The position numbers were made by a program, and so were the translations under genes. Source: a gamma proteobacterium L18 (GTDB lineage: Bacteria > Pseudomonadota > Gammaproteobacteria > Pseudomonadales > Pseudomonadaceae). Taken from it: a DNA stretch of 33,076 nucleotides. Shown here in pieces: positions 1 to 12,124 of this stretch. The stretch spans positions 12,537 through 45,612 of the forward strand of contig KI547167.1 in the NCBI GenBank assembly GCA_000497835.1, given 5' to 3'. Position 1 is the stretch's first letter; each line of letters starts with the position of its first letter. The notes beneath the pieces were generated by a model. The model made no database searches. It was not told the origin of the DNA and worked only from the letters and a program-made list of their open reading frames with translations.

Positions 1-9
1 GGACGGCGT

Positions 10-45
10 AGGAGCCGACCTTGGTCGCGATGCAGGCGACGCCAT
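10..45. repeat. REP-like palindromic fragment
   Basis: This GC-rich segment reads GTAGGAGCCGACCTTGGTCG and onward, resembling the intergenic REP sequences of the P. putida group that start with GTAGGAGCGG. Only a single arm is visible because the window begins here. The rest of positions 46-180 holds no gene I can support. Confidence 0.4.
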
Positions 46-182
46 TCCAAGTACAGAGGTGTGGCGTACGCTGTGGCAAAGGGGGCGTCCTGTGTCGTAT
101 ACGACTAAATCGCTAGCGCATGGGCGATGCATAGTGCAAAAAAGTATGTTAAAAATCGTTCGCCACCTACCAATGGGTGGCA

Positions 183-333
183 ACGTTCTCAGGGCGGGGT
201 GCGATTCCCCACCGGCGGTAATGGCGCGCAACGCGTCTAGCCCGCGAGCGCTTGGCAGGCAACGCCTGGCAAGGTCAGCAGACCCGGTGTGATTCCGGGG
301 CCGACGGTCATAGTCCGGATGAAGAGAGAACGG
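183..333 (+). promoter_or_regulatory. FMN riboswitch (RFN element)
   Basis: The RFN consensus is plainly visible. It opens with a CGTTCTCAGGGCGGGGTG block, continues with GATTCCCCACCGGCGGTAAT and a central GGTCAGCAGACCCGGTG-like block, and closes with CCGACGGTCATAGTCCGGATG followed by the GAGAGAACG strand that pairs with the start. It senses FMN and lowers expression of riboflavin genes. It lies about 95 bases upstream of the lumazine synthase start in the same orientation. Confidence 0.95.
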
Positions 334-394
334 GATTGGCACACAAGGGCCGATGGCTGGCCACGTACCCTTGAATCCCATTCGATCCAACTGC

Positions 395-415
395 CCTGTT
401 TTTTACATAAACAGG
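395..415 (+). promoter_or_regulatory. Candidate Shine-Dalgarno-sequestering hairpin of the riboswitch
   Basis: CCTGTTT (395-401) can pair with AAACAGG (409-415) in a 7-bp stem with a 7-base loop. The 3' arm covers the first part of the AGGAG ribosome binding site (413-417) of the gene starting at 427. This suggests translational control by the riboswitch. The pairing is seen in sequence; its role is inferred. Confidence 0.5.
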
Positions 416-426
416 AGTCAACGTAG

Positions 427-927
427 ATGCAACCCACCGCAATCGACAGCAAAAGCCACGCAAACGAGCGTATCGCCTTTATCCAGGCCTGCTGGCACAA
501 GGATATCGTCGACCAGGCCCGTATCGGCTTCGTCGAGCAGATCACCCAGCTGGGCTACCAGGAAAGCGACATCGACTTCTACGAAGTAGGCGGCGCCTTT
601 GAAATTCCGCTGCACGCCAAGCTGCTGGCCAAGACCGGCCGTTACGCCGGCATCGTCGGTGCCGCATTGGTCGTGGACGGCGGTATCTACCGTCACGATT
701 TCGTCGCCGCTACCGTGGTCGACGCGCTGATGCAAGTGCAACTGGAAACTGAAGTGCCGGTGTTCTCGGTGTCCCTGACCCCGCACAACTTCCACGGCCA
801 GGAGCATCACGAGTACTTCTTCAAGCACTTCCTGCACAAGGGCCATGAAGCAGCCAATACCTGCGCTGACACCTTGCAGAAAGTGCGTGCGCTGCGCCGC
901 CTGACGGCTCAGCACAAAGTCGCTTAA
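427..927 (+). CDS. ribH: 6,7-dimethyl-8-ribityllumazine synthase, RibH2 type
   Basis: The 166-residue product condenses 5-amino-6-ribitylaminouracil with 3,4-dihydroxybutanone phosphate, the penultimate step of riboflavin synthesis in the cytosol. The lumazine synthase core is recognisable: ACWHKDIV near residue 22, the GGAFEIPLHAK substrate loop near 55-65, and VVDGGIYRHDF near residues 80-90 with the His expected in catalysis. The WH near the N-terminus and the overall pattern fit the decameric type II (RibH2) enzymes known from Brucella and Mesorhizobium rather than the 60-meric RibH1. An AGGAG site precedes the ATG by 9 bases. The gene stands alone behind an FMN riboswitch, so it should be induced when FMN is scarce. 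It is probably a second lumazine synthase beside a housekeeping ribH elsewhere; that is inference. Confidence 0.93.
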   Translation: MQPTAIDSKSHANERIAFIQACWHKDIVDQARIGFVEQITQLGYQESDIDFYEVGGAFEIPLHAKLLAKTGRYAGIVGAALVVDGGIYRHDFVAATVVDALMQVQLETEVPVFSVSLTPHNFHGQEHHEYFFKHFLHKGHEAANTCADTLQKVRALRRLTAQHKVA

Positions 928-935
928 ATACACGC

Positions 936-1023
936 GTGGGAGCGGGCTCTGCCCGCGAAAAGGACAACGCGATCTGACTGAACGATCGCGGCGCACTTTT
1001 CGCGGGCAGAGCCCGCTCCCACA
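936..1023. repeat. REP doublet, family A (GTGGGAGCGGGCTCTGCCCGCG)
   Basis: Two inverted copies of GTGGGAGCGGGCTCTGCCCG plus CGAAAAG flank about 35 bases that hold a further GCGATC/GATCGC pair. The doublet fills the space between the convergent ribH and aruE, and could act as a bidirectional terminator or mRNA 3'-end stabiliser. A second copy of the family lies at 30434-30520. Confidence 0.85.
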
Positions 1024-1026
1024 CTG

Positions 1027-2013
1027 TTATGCGGGGACGATCAGAATGCCGGCGCGCAGGCCATTCTTGACCTTGGGATTGGGGAATATGATGCGAGCCC
1101 CCTCCTCCTCCACAATCCAGCGACACTCCGCCAGATCCTCGGCCAGCAGGTAACCCTGCGGCAACTCCGAAAAATTCTCCACGTCCGCCGGCAAGTGCAA
1201 GCGGAACGCGTCGCTGTGCTTGATCACTTCCCGCGCCACGCGGAACTGCTTCAGGTGCTGCGGCTGGTCCATCTCAGGCTCGCAGCCTTCGATGATCTGC
1301 TTGAGCCTGGTCTCCAGCGGCGCCAGGTTGACCTGCTGGTTGTGCCCGAACGGCCGCGCCTTGCCCAGTTCCAGCGTGAAGGCCTCGGCGTCCAACTGCT
1401 CGTAGGTGTAGGCGGTGAAGGTGATGGAGGTCTTGCTCTGCAGCAGCACCGCCTCCATGCCGGCCGCCTCCAACCGCGCCAGCTCACGCGCAGAGTGCTC
1501 GCGGCCTTCCTTGAAGGGGTACAGGGCGAACTGCTCGATTTTCGAGCCGCGAATGGCGGTGTGCAGGTCGTAGTGCAGGCGGGTGCGCCCAGGCACGCTG
1601 AAGAAGGTCGCCGCCAGGCGTTCAAGCTCGCAGGCTCGCAGGGCCTCGGGGCCGCTGGACAACTCGTGGCGACCATTGAACAGGCGGTTTACATCCTGCT
1701 CCAGGTACCGCTCGCCGCGACGGATCGCTTCGGGGTTGCCGAACAGGAAAAGAATGCGGGCGCGCGGCTTGACGGTGCCGCGGGCGATGTCGTGCAACAG
1801 GCCATCGAGCAATTCGATGGGTGCTGTTTCGTTGCCATGGATGCCCGCCGACAACAGCAAGTCCATGCCGTTGTCGCGGACCTCGGGCGGGCGAACCTCA
1901 AGGGCCCCCTCGCCGAGCCAGCGCATGCGCACGCCTTCGACGGTCAGCTGAGTTTTCTCTGCCGGCTCACGGCCGGCGAGGGTCAATTCAAGCAGCTTGC
2001 CGAGGGCGAGCAT
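1027..2013 (-). CDS. aruE: Succinylglutamate desuccinylase
   Basis: This 328-residue M14-type zinc hydrolase (AstE family) performs the last step of the arginine succinyltransferase pathway, splitting N-succinylglutamate to succinate and glutamate. Zinc ligands are visible as H59-x-x-E62 in [11 protein letters not shown] and H151 in [10 protein letters not shown]215 in [11 protein letters not shown] is the expected catalytic glutamate. Length agrees with AstE proteins. The ATG is preceded by AGGA. It is the last gene of the aru operon, 12 bases after the small gene at 2026-2310, and its stop lies three bases from the REP doublet. Confidence 0.95.
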   Translation of the reverse strand: MLALGKLLELTLAGREPAEKTQLTVEGVRMRWLGEGALEVRPPEVRDNGMDLLLSAGIHGNETAPIELLDGLLHDIARGTVKPRARILFLFGNPEAIRRGERYLEQDVNRLFNGRHELSSGPEALRACELERLAATFFSVPGRTRLHYDLHTAIRGSKIEQFALYPFKEGREHSARELARLEAAGMEAVLLQSKTSITFTAYTYEQLDAEAFTLELGKARPFGHNQQVNLAPLETRLKQIIEGCEPEMDQPQHLKQFRVAREVIKHSDAFRLHLPADVENFSELPQGYLLAEDLAECRWIVEEEGARIIFPNPKVKNGLRAGILIVPA

Positions 2014-2025
2014 AGGCGTCAGTCC

Positions 2026-2310
2026 TTAGTGGTTGCAGTCCGGACCATGCACATGGCCGTAGTCTTCGCCGGCATCGGCCGGCTCCATTTCCAGTTGCAG
2101 GCTGACCAGGTTGGTGGCCAGTGGGCGCAGCAGCAGGTTGGCGTATTCGGCATCGTCTTCTTCGACGTCGACACCGATCAGCAGCTGGCCGCGGCCGTCC
2201 TGCTGGATCCACACTTCCTTGCCTTGCCATACCACGGCAAGACGGGTGCAGGAGGTTTCCAGCTGGGTGCCGTCGGTGTCTTCAAGAATCAGCCGCAGGG
2301 CGTCGGACAT
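2026..2310 (-). CDS. Conserved small protein within the aru operon (PA0900-like position)
   Basis: This 94-residue protein of unknown function sits between aruB and aruE, where P. aeruginosa carries the uncharacterised PA0900. The reading frame opens upstream at a TTG (2325), but the ATG at 2310 is preferred: it has a TTGAGAGAT ribosome site and lies 11 bases after the aruB stop. The body is acidic (VDVEEDDAEYANLL) and predicted soluble. The C-terminus is a His/Cys-rich tail, HVHGPDCNH, which could bind a metal; AruE next door is a zinc enzyme. No catalytic motif was recognised and no function is claimed. Confidence 0.85.
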   Translation of the reverse strand: MSDALRLILEDTDGTQLETSCTRLAVVWQGKEVWIQQDGRGQLLIGVDVEEDDAEYANLLLRPLATNLVSLQLEMEPADAGEDYGHVHGPDCNH

Positions 2311-2321
2311 GGGAAAATCTC

Positions 2322-3671
2322 TCAAGGTTGAAGTTGGAAAGGGTAAACCGCGCCCAGTTTAAGGATTTGCGTCAGTTCATCCAATGCCGTGCGGCATTCC
2401 AGCAGCAATTGCGGGTCGGCCAGGTCCGCTTCACCCAGGCGATCGCGATAGTGGCGGTCTACCCACTGGGTCAGGGTGTCATACAGCGCCGGGGTCATGA
2501 TCACCCCCGGGTTCACCGCGGCCAGCTCGGTTTCGTTGAGCGCCACGCGCAAGCGCAGGCACGCCGGGCCACCACCGTTCTGCATGCTCTGCTTGAGGTC
2601 GAACACCTTGACCTCGGCAATCGGCCCACCCTGGGCGGTCAACTGCTGCAGGTACTGCCACACGCGCTCGTTGGCGCGACATTCCTCAGGCACGATCAGC
2701 AGCATCGAACCGTCGGCACGCGACAGCAGCTGGCTGTTGAACAGGTAGGAACGTACCGCGTCCTCCACCGACACCTGGCTGCGTGGCACGCACACGGCCT
2801 GGAAATGGCCACCGCGTTTTGCCAGTTTAGCCTGCAGTTGCGCCAGCATCGGCGCGGTGTCCAGGAAAGCGTCTTCGTGATGGAACAGCAACTCGCCATT
2901 ACCCACCGCGATCACGTCGTTATGGAACACGCCCTGATCAATGACCGCCGGGTTCTGCTGGGCGAACACCACGCCCTCCTCGCTCAAGCCGTGCAGGCGG
3001 GCAACTGCCTGTGACGCCTCTAGCGTCTGGCGCGCCGGGTATTTCTGCGGGGCCGGGTAACGGGTGTCGAACGCGCTGCGGCCGAACACGAAGAACTCCA
3101 CGCCCGGCTCGCCGTAGCTGCGGCAGAAGCGCGTGTGGTTGGCCGCACCCTCGTCGCCGAACTGACCAACGGCAGGCAAGGCAGCGTGATGGGCAAAGTG
3201 GCGATCATCGGCAAACATCGCCCCCAGCACGCGACTGGTGGTGGGGTGCTCAATGCTGCGGTGGTATTTGCAATTGAGGTTGGCGGCGGTGAAATGCACA
3301 CGGCCATCGGCGGTGTCGGCACTGGGGCTGACGGTGGCGGCGTTGGCCACCCACATGCTCGATGCCGAGCAGCTTGCCACCAACAGCGGCATGGCTTCGC
3401 GGGCGGCGCGCTCGATGACCTGGGCATCACTGCCGCCGAAGCCCAGGGCACGCAACGCGGCGATGTCGGGGCGCTCCTGGGGTGCGAGCACGCCCTGGGT
3501 GAAGCCCATCTCCATCAGCGCCTTCATCTTCGCCAGGCCCTGGCGCGCCGCTTCACGCGGGTTGGAAGCCTGCTGACTGTTGCTCTGGGAGGCAACGTTG
3601 CCGTAAGACAACCCGCCGTAGTTATGGGTCGGACCTACCAGACCATCAAAATTCACTTCATAGGCTTTCAT
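2322..3671 (-). CDS. aruB: N-succinylarginine dihydrolase
   Basis: The 449-residue enzyme (AstB family, pentein fold) converts N2-succinylarginine to N2-succinylornithine, CO2 and two ammonia. It is recognised by the N-terminus ([20 protein letters not shown]) and by [12 protein letters not shown] near the C-terminus, which holds the expected nucleophile at C371. Length is normal for the family. GGAG lies 8 bases before the ATG. It follows aruD by 37 bases and precedes the small operon gene by 11 bases. Confidence 0.96.
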   Translation of the reverse strand: MKAYEVNFDGLVGPTHNYGGLSYGNVASQSNSQQASNPREAARQGLAKMKALMEMGFTQGVLAPQERPDIAALRALGFGGSDAQVIERAAREAMPLLVASCSASSMWVANAATVSPSADTADGRVHFTAANLNCKYHRSIEHPTTSRVLGAMFADDRHFAHHAALPAVGQFGDEGAANHTRFCRSYGEPGVEFFVFGRSAFDTRYPAPQKYPARQTLEASQAVARLHGLSEEGVVFAQQNPAVIDQGVFHNDVIAVGNGELLFHHEDAFLDTAPMLAQLQAKLAKRGGHFQAVCVPRSQVSVEDAVRSYLFNSQLLSRADGSMLLIVPEECRANERVWQYLQQLTAQGGPIAEVKVFDLKQSMQNGGGPACLRLRVALNETELAAVNPGVIMTPALYDTLTQWVDRHYRDRLGEADLADPQLLLECRTALDELTQILKLGAVYPFQLQP

Positions 3672-3708
3672 CGGCCGGGCTCCATGGATCTCGTTATTAT
3701 GCTCACGC

Positions 3709-6203
<2,495 letters not shown>

Positions 6204-6264
6204 GCTTTCTCCTTGCGCGGGCCGCGATGGCAACCCGCAGAACTCGACCTGTGAATGACAGGTA

Positions 6265-7293
6265 TCAAACCGCTACCAGACGCACGCTGGCGCCCTCGCC
6301 CACACCCAGTGCCTCGGCCGCTTCAAGGCTCAAGGTCACTGGTTTGCCTGGCACCCAGTCCAGCTCCAGCAGCACGGCGCGGTAATCCTGCAACTGCGCG
6401 TTGGCCACCAGATACGGGCGTGCGCCCTTGACCACATCGCTGGCCGCGCTGTCGAGCTTGACCGGCACCACGCGGCTGTGGGCAATGGAACGAATGCCCG
6501 ACACCCGCGCGTGCAGCGTGGGGCCGCCGTCGAAGATGTCGATGTAATGATCGGTTTCGAAGCCTTCGCGCATCAGGATGTCGAAGGTGATCTGCGCCCG
6601 CGGGTGTACCTGGCCCATGGCTTCCTGGGCCTCGTCCGGCAGCAGGGGCACGTAGATCGGGTAATGGGGCATCAGCTCGGCCAGGAAGGTGCGGCTCTTG
6701 ATGCCGCACAGGCGCTCGGCCTCGGCGTAGTTGATGTCGAAGAAGTTGCGGCCGATGGCGTCCCAGAATGGCGAGTCACCGTTGTCGTCGCTGTAACCGA
6801 CTATCTCGGTGACCACCGAGTCGGCGAAACGCTCGGGGTGGTTGGCCATGAACAGCAGGCGCGCCCGCGAAGTCAGCTCCGACCAAGCGCTGCCGACCAT
6901 CTCCGGCACCATGTAGAAACTGGTGAGCAGGCTGTTGCCCGTCAGGTCGTGACACTGGGACAGCACGTGAATCTTGTTATGGATCTTCAGCTCGCGCGAG
7001 GCGTGCACGAAGGTCTCATTACGGAAACTGTAGAAAGGCTCGGAATAGCCCGCCGACGCGACGATGGCCGAACAGCCGACCAGGCGCTGAGTCTCGCTGT
7101 CTTCCAGCACGAAGAAATAGCTTTCCTCGCCATTGAAGCTGACTTCGGCGGCGAACGACGCTTCCGATGCGGCGATCTTGTCGCGCAGGCGGTCGGCATC
7201 ATCCGGCAGGGACGTGACACCGATCGGGCTGTCCGCGGCCAGGCGTTGAACCTCGGCCAGGTCAGCCATTTGCGCAGGGCGCATTACCAGCAT
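6265..7293 (-). CDS. aruF: Arginine/ornithine N-succinyltransferase subunit alpha
   Basis: The 342-residue protein is the AstA-family partner of AruG and starts MLVMRPAQMADLAEVQRLAA. It shares with AruG the pattern FVLEDSETQRLVGCSAI and CHDLTGNSLLTSFYM, and ends with a small beta domain (LGVGEGASVRLVAV). The adjacent paralogues arose by duplication; both are required in P. aeruginosa. It lies 70 bases after aruC, a gap that carries a stem-loop (7327-7346), so its expression relative to aruC may be tuned. Confidence 0.96.
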   Translation of the reverse strand: MLVMRPAQMADLAEVQRLAADSPIGVTSLPDDADRLRDKIAASEASFAAEVSFNGEESYFFVLEDSETQRLVGCSAIVASAGYSEPFYSFRNETFVHASRELKIHNKIHVLSQCHDLTGNSLLTSFYMVPEMVGSAWSELTSRARLLFMANHPERFADSVVTEIVGYSDDNGDSPFWDAIGRNFFDINYAEAERLCGIKSRTFLAELMPHYPIYVPLLPDEAQEAMGQVHPRAQITFDILMREGFETDHYIDIFDGGPTLHARVSGIRSIAHSRVVPVKLDSAASDVVKGARPYLVANAQLQDYRAVLLELDWVPGKPVTLSLEAAEALGVGEGASVRLVAV

Positions 7294-7326
7294 GGTGTCA
7301 CTCCTTGGAATTGCTTGGAAAAATGA

Positions 7327-7346
7327 GCGAGCACCGTGGCGCTCGC
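7327..7346 (-). terminator. Intra-operon stem-loop between aruC and aruF
   Basis: On the minus strand GCGAGC pairs with GCTCGC around an 8-base loop and is followed by TCATTTTTCC. It resembles a weak intrinsic terminator or processing hairpin inside the operon. The stem is short, so a full stop is unlikely. Confidence 0.35.
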
Positions 7347-7363
7347 CTTTTACGCGCCCGGAA

Positions 7364-8680
<1,317 letters not shown>

Positions 8681-8713
8681 TTATTACAGCGCCAAACCGC
8701 GAAAACGCGGGGT

Positions 8714-8729
8714 TTTCGGTAATGCGACA
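8714..8729 (-). promoter_or_regulatory. ArgR half-site (distal)
   Basis: On the minus strand TGTCGCATTACCGAAA fits TGTCGC-N8-AA exactly. It lies 51 bases upstream of the proximal minus-strand half-site, close to five helical turns, which would place both on the same DNA face. Confidence 0.65.
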
Positions 8730-8827
8730 TATTATTGCATTAGGGGTGCTGTGTGTCTGGGGTTTGGTGAGGGGGGGATTGGGATTGTGTTGGGGCTGCC
8801 AGGGGCATGGCGGGGTGTTTTTGGCGC

Positions 8828-9060
8828 TCTGGAGATCGAGCGCCGCCCGCGCGGCGCTTCCCGGGCAGAGCCCGGTCCTACATTTGTTTCGGGCCAGTTT
8901 TGTCTGTGAGATCACCTGGTCCGCCTCGGTGGCACCAATAGAGATCTACAGTGAACAAACAAGGCGGACGAGGTGATATCACTGAAATAACTGGCCCGAA
9001 ACAAATGTAGGACCGGGCTCTGCCCGGGAAGCGCCGTGCGGACGGCGCTCGATCTCCAGA
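8828..9060. repeat. Long imperfect palindrome, family B copy 1
   Basis: A 233-bp inverted repeat with arms of about 105 bases. The ends are TCTGGAGATCGAGCGCCG and its exact complement. Each arm contains CCGGGCAGAGCCCGGTCCTA (a REP unit), then CATTTGTTTCGGGCCAG, then an inner GTCCGCCT block. The arms differ at only a few positions. It lies between argR and the aru promoter. A close relative is at 14835-15056. Confidence 0.9.
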
Positions 9061-9114
9061 ACACCAGAAGCCCCAAGCCATGCACCCAGCAGCCTCAACA
9101 CCAACCAAAAACCC

Positions 9115-10095
9115 CTACCCCCGCTCCGCCGGCACCGACGACAACTCAAACGGACTACTGCTCCTGCGCTGATTCCGATCCTCCCTTGGCGTTGCACCAA
9201 AGAAATTCCGATAAGCACTGGAAAAATGCGGCCCCGACGAAAACCCGCACGACAAGCCAATCTGAATGATCGACTTGCTCGTCTGCATCAACATCTGCCG
9301 CGCCTTGTTCAAGCGCAGCTCCAGGTAATACTGGCTGGGCACCCGATTCAGGTACTGCTTGAAGATACGCTCCAACTGCCGACGCGACACGCACACGTGC
9401 TGGGCGATTTCGTCGGTGGTCAGGGGCTCCTCGATGTTGGCCTCCATCAGCAACACCGCCTGGGTCAGCTTGGGATGGCTGGAGCCCAGACGATTCTGCA
9501 GCGGGATGCGCTGGCGCTCGCCGCCTTCACGGATGCGCTCCACCACCAGCTCTTCCGACACTGCACCCGCCAGCTCCGCGCCGTGATCGCGGGCCAGCAC
9601 GGCCAGCAGCAGGTCCAGCACCGACAGGCCGCCGCAGGCGGTCATGCGGTCGCGGTCCCAGTCGAACAGGTGGCTGGTGGCGATGACCTTGGGGAAGCGC
9701 TCGGCAAAATCGTCCTGCCAACGCCAGTGCACCGCCGCGCGGTAGCCGTCCAGCAGGCCGACCTGGGCCATGGGGTAGACACCGGCGGACAGCCCGCCAA
9801 TGACGCAACCCGAGCGCACCAATTGCTTGAGCGCCGTGGCCAGTGCCGGCGCCAGCGCCGCAGGCGGCTCGTCGGCCAGCAGGAACAGTTTCTGACAGCC
9901 TTCCAGGCGCCCCGCCCACGGCTCGCCCGGCAACTGCCAGCCGCCCTCGGTGGCCGGCTCGGCGTGCAGGAACACCAGCTCGTAGGCCACCTCGGGGTGC
10001 ACCTTCTGGGCGACATCCAGTGCCTCCTCGGCCAGCGCCAGGGTCAGGGCCTTGGTGCTCGGCCAGATGAGAAAACCGATTCGTTGGGCTGTCAT
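9115..10095 (-). CDS. argR: Arginine regulator ArgR, AraC/XylS family
   Basis: The 326-residue transcription factor is the Pseudomonas arginine regulator, unrelated to E. coli ArgR. The N-terminal ~200 residues form a DJ-1/PfpI-like ligand domain (starts MTAQRIGFLIWPSTKALTLA; GGLSAGVYPMA). The C-terminal ~100 residues are the two-helix-turn-helix AraC domain (HVCVSRRQLERIFKQYL; IIQIGLSCGFSSGPHFSSAY). In P. aeruginosa it activates aot and aru and represses arginine synthesis with arginine as effector. It is the last gene of the aot operon, 127 bases after aotP, with a stem-loop between. The start has a poor Shine-Dalgarno but matches the family N-terminus. Confidence 0.95.
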   Translation of the reverse strand: MTAQRIGFLIWPSTKALTLALAEEALDVAQKVHPEVAYELVFLHAEPATEGGWQLPGEPWAGRLEGCQKLFLLADEPPAALAPALATALKQLVRSGCVIGGLSAGVYPMAQVGLLDGYRAAVHWRWQDDFAERFPKVIATSHLFDWDRDRMTACGGLSVLDLLLAVLARDHGAELAGAVSEELVVERIREGGERQRIPLQNRLGSSHPKLTQAVLLMEANIEEPLTTDEIAQHVCVSRRQLERIFKQYLNRVPSQYYLELRLNKARQMLMQTSKSIIQIGLSCGFSSGPHFSSAYRNFFGATPREDRNQRRSSSPFELSSVPAERG

Positions 10096-10197
10096 GGGGT
10101 GCGGTCCGAAACCTGTTCAGGATCAATGCTCGGCAGAGCGGGTGGAAGGAACATACTGCCAAGACGCGCAGCATGCCCCTTTCTACAACAACGTGGC

Positions 10198-10224
10198 AGT
10201 CATCGTTTGTATCAAATGACGACT
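10198..10224 (-). other. Stem-loop at the aotP stop codon, before argR
   Basis: AGTCGTCATTTG pairs with CAAACGATGACT around an ATA loop (one mismatch, one G-T pair) on the minus strand, overlapping the aotP stop. No U-run follows. It may slow 3' decay of the transporter mRNA or set the aotP/argR ratio. About 95 further bases before argR hold nothing else I can name. Confidence 0.45.
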
Positions 10225-10987
10225 ACTTCAGGCTTCCGGACAGGAACTGCTGCAGGCGCTCGGACTTGGGGTTGGCCAGCACGTCGCGCGGGCAACCCGA
10301 TTCTTCCACCAGGCCCTTGTGCAGGAACACCAGCTGGTTGGACACCTCACGGGCGAAGCCCATCTCGTGAGTGACCACGACCATGGTGCGACCTTCCTGC
10401 GCCAGGTCCTGCATCACCTTGAGCACGTCGCCCACCAGTTCCGGATCGAGCGCCGAGGTGGGCTCGTCGAACAGCATCACTTCCGGCTCCATGGCCAGGG
10501 CACGGGCGATGGCCACGCGCTGCTGCTCACCACCGGACATGTGACCTGGATAGGCGTCCTTGCGGTGCGCCACGCCGACCTTGTTCAGGTAGTGCTCGGC
10601 CTTTTCCAACGCCTCTTTCTTCGACACGCCCAGCACGTGCACGGGCGCTTCGATGATGTTTTCCAGGGCGGTCATGTGCGCCCACAGGTTGAAGTGCTGG
10701 AACACCATGGACAGGCGCGAGCGCATGCGTTGCAGCTGCTTGGGGTCGGCGGCCTTGAGGGCGCCGTCCTTGCTGGCCACCAGTTGCAGCTCTTCATTGT
10801 TGAGCAGGATCTTGCCGGCGTGCGGCTGCTCCAGCAGGTTGATGCAGCGCAGGAAGGTACTCTTGCCCGAGCCGCTGGAGCCGATGATGCTGATGACATC
10901 GCCGGCCTTGGCAGCCAGGGACACACCCTTGAGCACTTCATGACTGCCGTAGCGTTTATGCAGATCCTGGACTTCAAGTTTGTACAT
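10223..10987 (-). CDS. aotP: Arginine/ornithine ABC transporter ATP-binding protein
   Basis: This 254-residue HisP-type ATPase powers the AotJQMP importer at the inner membrane. Walker A is GSSGSGKST (36-44), the signature is MSGGEQQRVAIARA, Walker B is VMLFDEPTSALDPE, and the H-loop is VVTHEMGFAREV. An in-frame GTG lies four codons upstream (10999). The ATG at 10987 (MYKLEVQDLHKRYGSHEVLK) is preferred since it gives the family N-terminus with GAGAA upstream. It starts 20 bases after aotO. Confidence 0.95.
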   Translation of the reverse strand: MYKLEVQDLHKRYGSHEVLKGVSLAAKAGDVISIIGSSGSGKSTFLRCINLLEQPHAGKILLNNEELQLVASKDGALKAADPKQLQRMRSRLSMVFQHFNLWAHMTALENIIEAPVHVLGVSKKEALEKAEHYLNKVGVAHRKDAYPGHMSGGEQQRVAIARALAMEPEVMLFDEPTSALDPELVGDVLKVMQDLAQEGRTMVVVTHEMGFAREVSNQLVFLHKGLVEESGCPRDVLANPKSERLQQFLSGSLK

Positions 10988-11007
10988 AGCGGTTCTCACA
11001 AAAACAG

Positions 11008-12120
11008 TCAGTCGTTGAGCAGGCGCCCGCGACGAAGGGGTTGGCGCCCGGCGACCTTGGCCAGCCAGAAACCGGGCTGGGCGTAACGCAGTCGTTCAAT
11101 GGCAAACAGCACGCCGGCAGTACCGGCGCACACGACGGTGACACGATCGGCCAGCGGGTCGATCACTTCGAACAGCGGGTCGCCCGCCTCCACCCACTCA
11201 CCGGGCGCGCGCAGGAAACTGACCACGCCGGGGTGCGGTGCAAACAGCAATTCGGTGCCTTCGAACGGCATGCCTTCGCAGGGCTCGTTCGCAGCCCGGG
11301 GCCAGTCGCCCGCGATCAGACCCTGCTCGGCGAGGAACGCGAGGATGCCTTCGGCATGGCGCTCGGCCTCCTCGCGCGCGGTGTCGGCCTGGCCGCCCAG
11401 CTCGATGGTGGTGGCCAGGCACGCCAGGGGAATCTGCGCGTCCGGGAACTGCCGTGACAGACGCAGCCAGGGCAGCGAGCAGGCTTCGTCGAACGAGCTG
11501 CCGCCCGAGTCCTCGGCCAGCAAGCCGACACGCACATTCAGGTGCGCGGTCAGCGAGCGCCACTGCGGCCAGTGCTGCGGCAGTGCATACAGGTGCAACG
11601 CTGCGTCGGTGTCGCAGTGCAGGTCCAGCACGACATCGGCATCGCAGGCATGGCTAAGCAGCACGCGCTGCAGGCCCTGCAACTGGCTGGCCGGCGCCGG
11701 CAACGCCGCCAGGGCGTCACGCATGGCCTGGCGGATCAGGCGAACGTTGGCGTGGGCATCGTCGCCCAACTGACCGTCCAGCGCGGCCGCCACCGGCTCG
11801 CTCAGCTCGTGGAAGTCACGGTTGAAATTCTTGCCGCTGCCGAACTCGAAGCGGCCCTGATGGGCGCCTTGCAGCAACTGACCCAGGCCGATGGGGTTGG
11901 CCACCGGCACCAGCTCGATGACGCCCTTGAGCTGGCCGGCCTCTTCCAGCGCCAGCAGGCGTTTTTTCAACTCCCAGGCGGTGCGCATGCCCGGCAGTTC
12001 GTCGGCGTGCAGGCTGGCCTGGATGTAGGCCTTGCGCTCGCCGCTGCCGAAGCGGAACACGCTCAGGTGGCGCTCGCTGCCCAGGGTGCTCCAGGGCAAT
12101 GGATGATCGATGCGTTGCAT
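11008..12120 (-). CDS. aotO: AotO, succinylglutamate desuccinylase/aspartoacylase-like protein
   Basis: The 370-residue M14-like protein is encoded inside the transporter operon, as in P. aeruginosa. A zinc site is visible: H38-x-x-E41 in ASLHADELPG, a later His in VVLDLHCDTDAALH, and a candidate catalytic Glu in TIELGGQAD. The C-terminal ~80 residues (GVVSFLRAPGEWVEAGDPLF and onward) resemble the lipoyl-like beta domain seen in this family. Its substrate is not established; P. aeruginosa aotO was reported dispensable for uptake, as I recall. It may deacylate an imported acyl-arginine or acyl-ornithine (inference). It is distantly related to AruE in this window. Confidence 0.9.
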   Translation of the reverse strand: MQRIDHPLPWSTLGSERHLSVFRFGSGERKAYIQASLHADELPGMRTAWELKKRLLALEEAGQLKGVIELVPVANPIGLGQLLQGAHQGRFEFGSGKNFNRDFHELSEPVAAALDGQLGDDAHANVRLIRQAMRDALAALPAPASQLQGLQRVLLSHACDADVVLDLHCDTDAALHLYALPQHWPQWRSLTAHLNVRVGLLAEDSGGSSFDEACSLPWLRLSRQFPDAQIPLACLATTIELGGQADTAREEAERHAEGILAFLAEQGLIAGDWPRAANEPCEGMPFEGTELLFAPHPGVVSFLRAPGEWVEAGDPLFEVIDPLADRVTVVCAGTAGVLFAIERLRYAQPGFWLAKVAGRQPLRRGRLLND

Positions 12121-12124
12121 GTCT

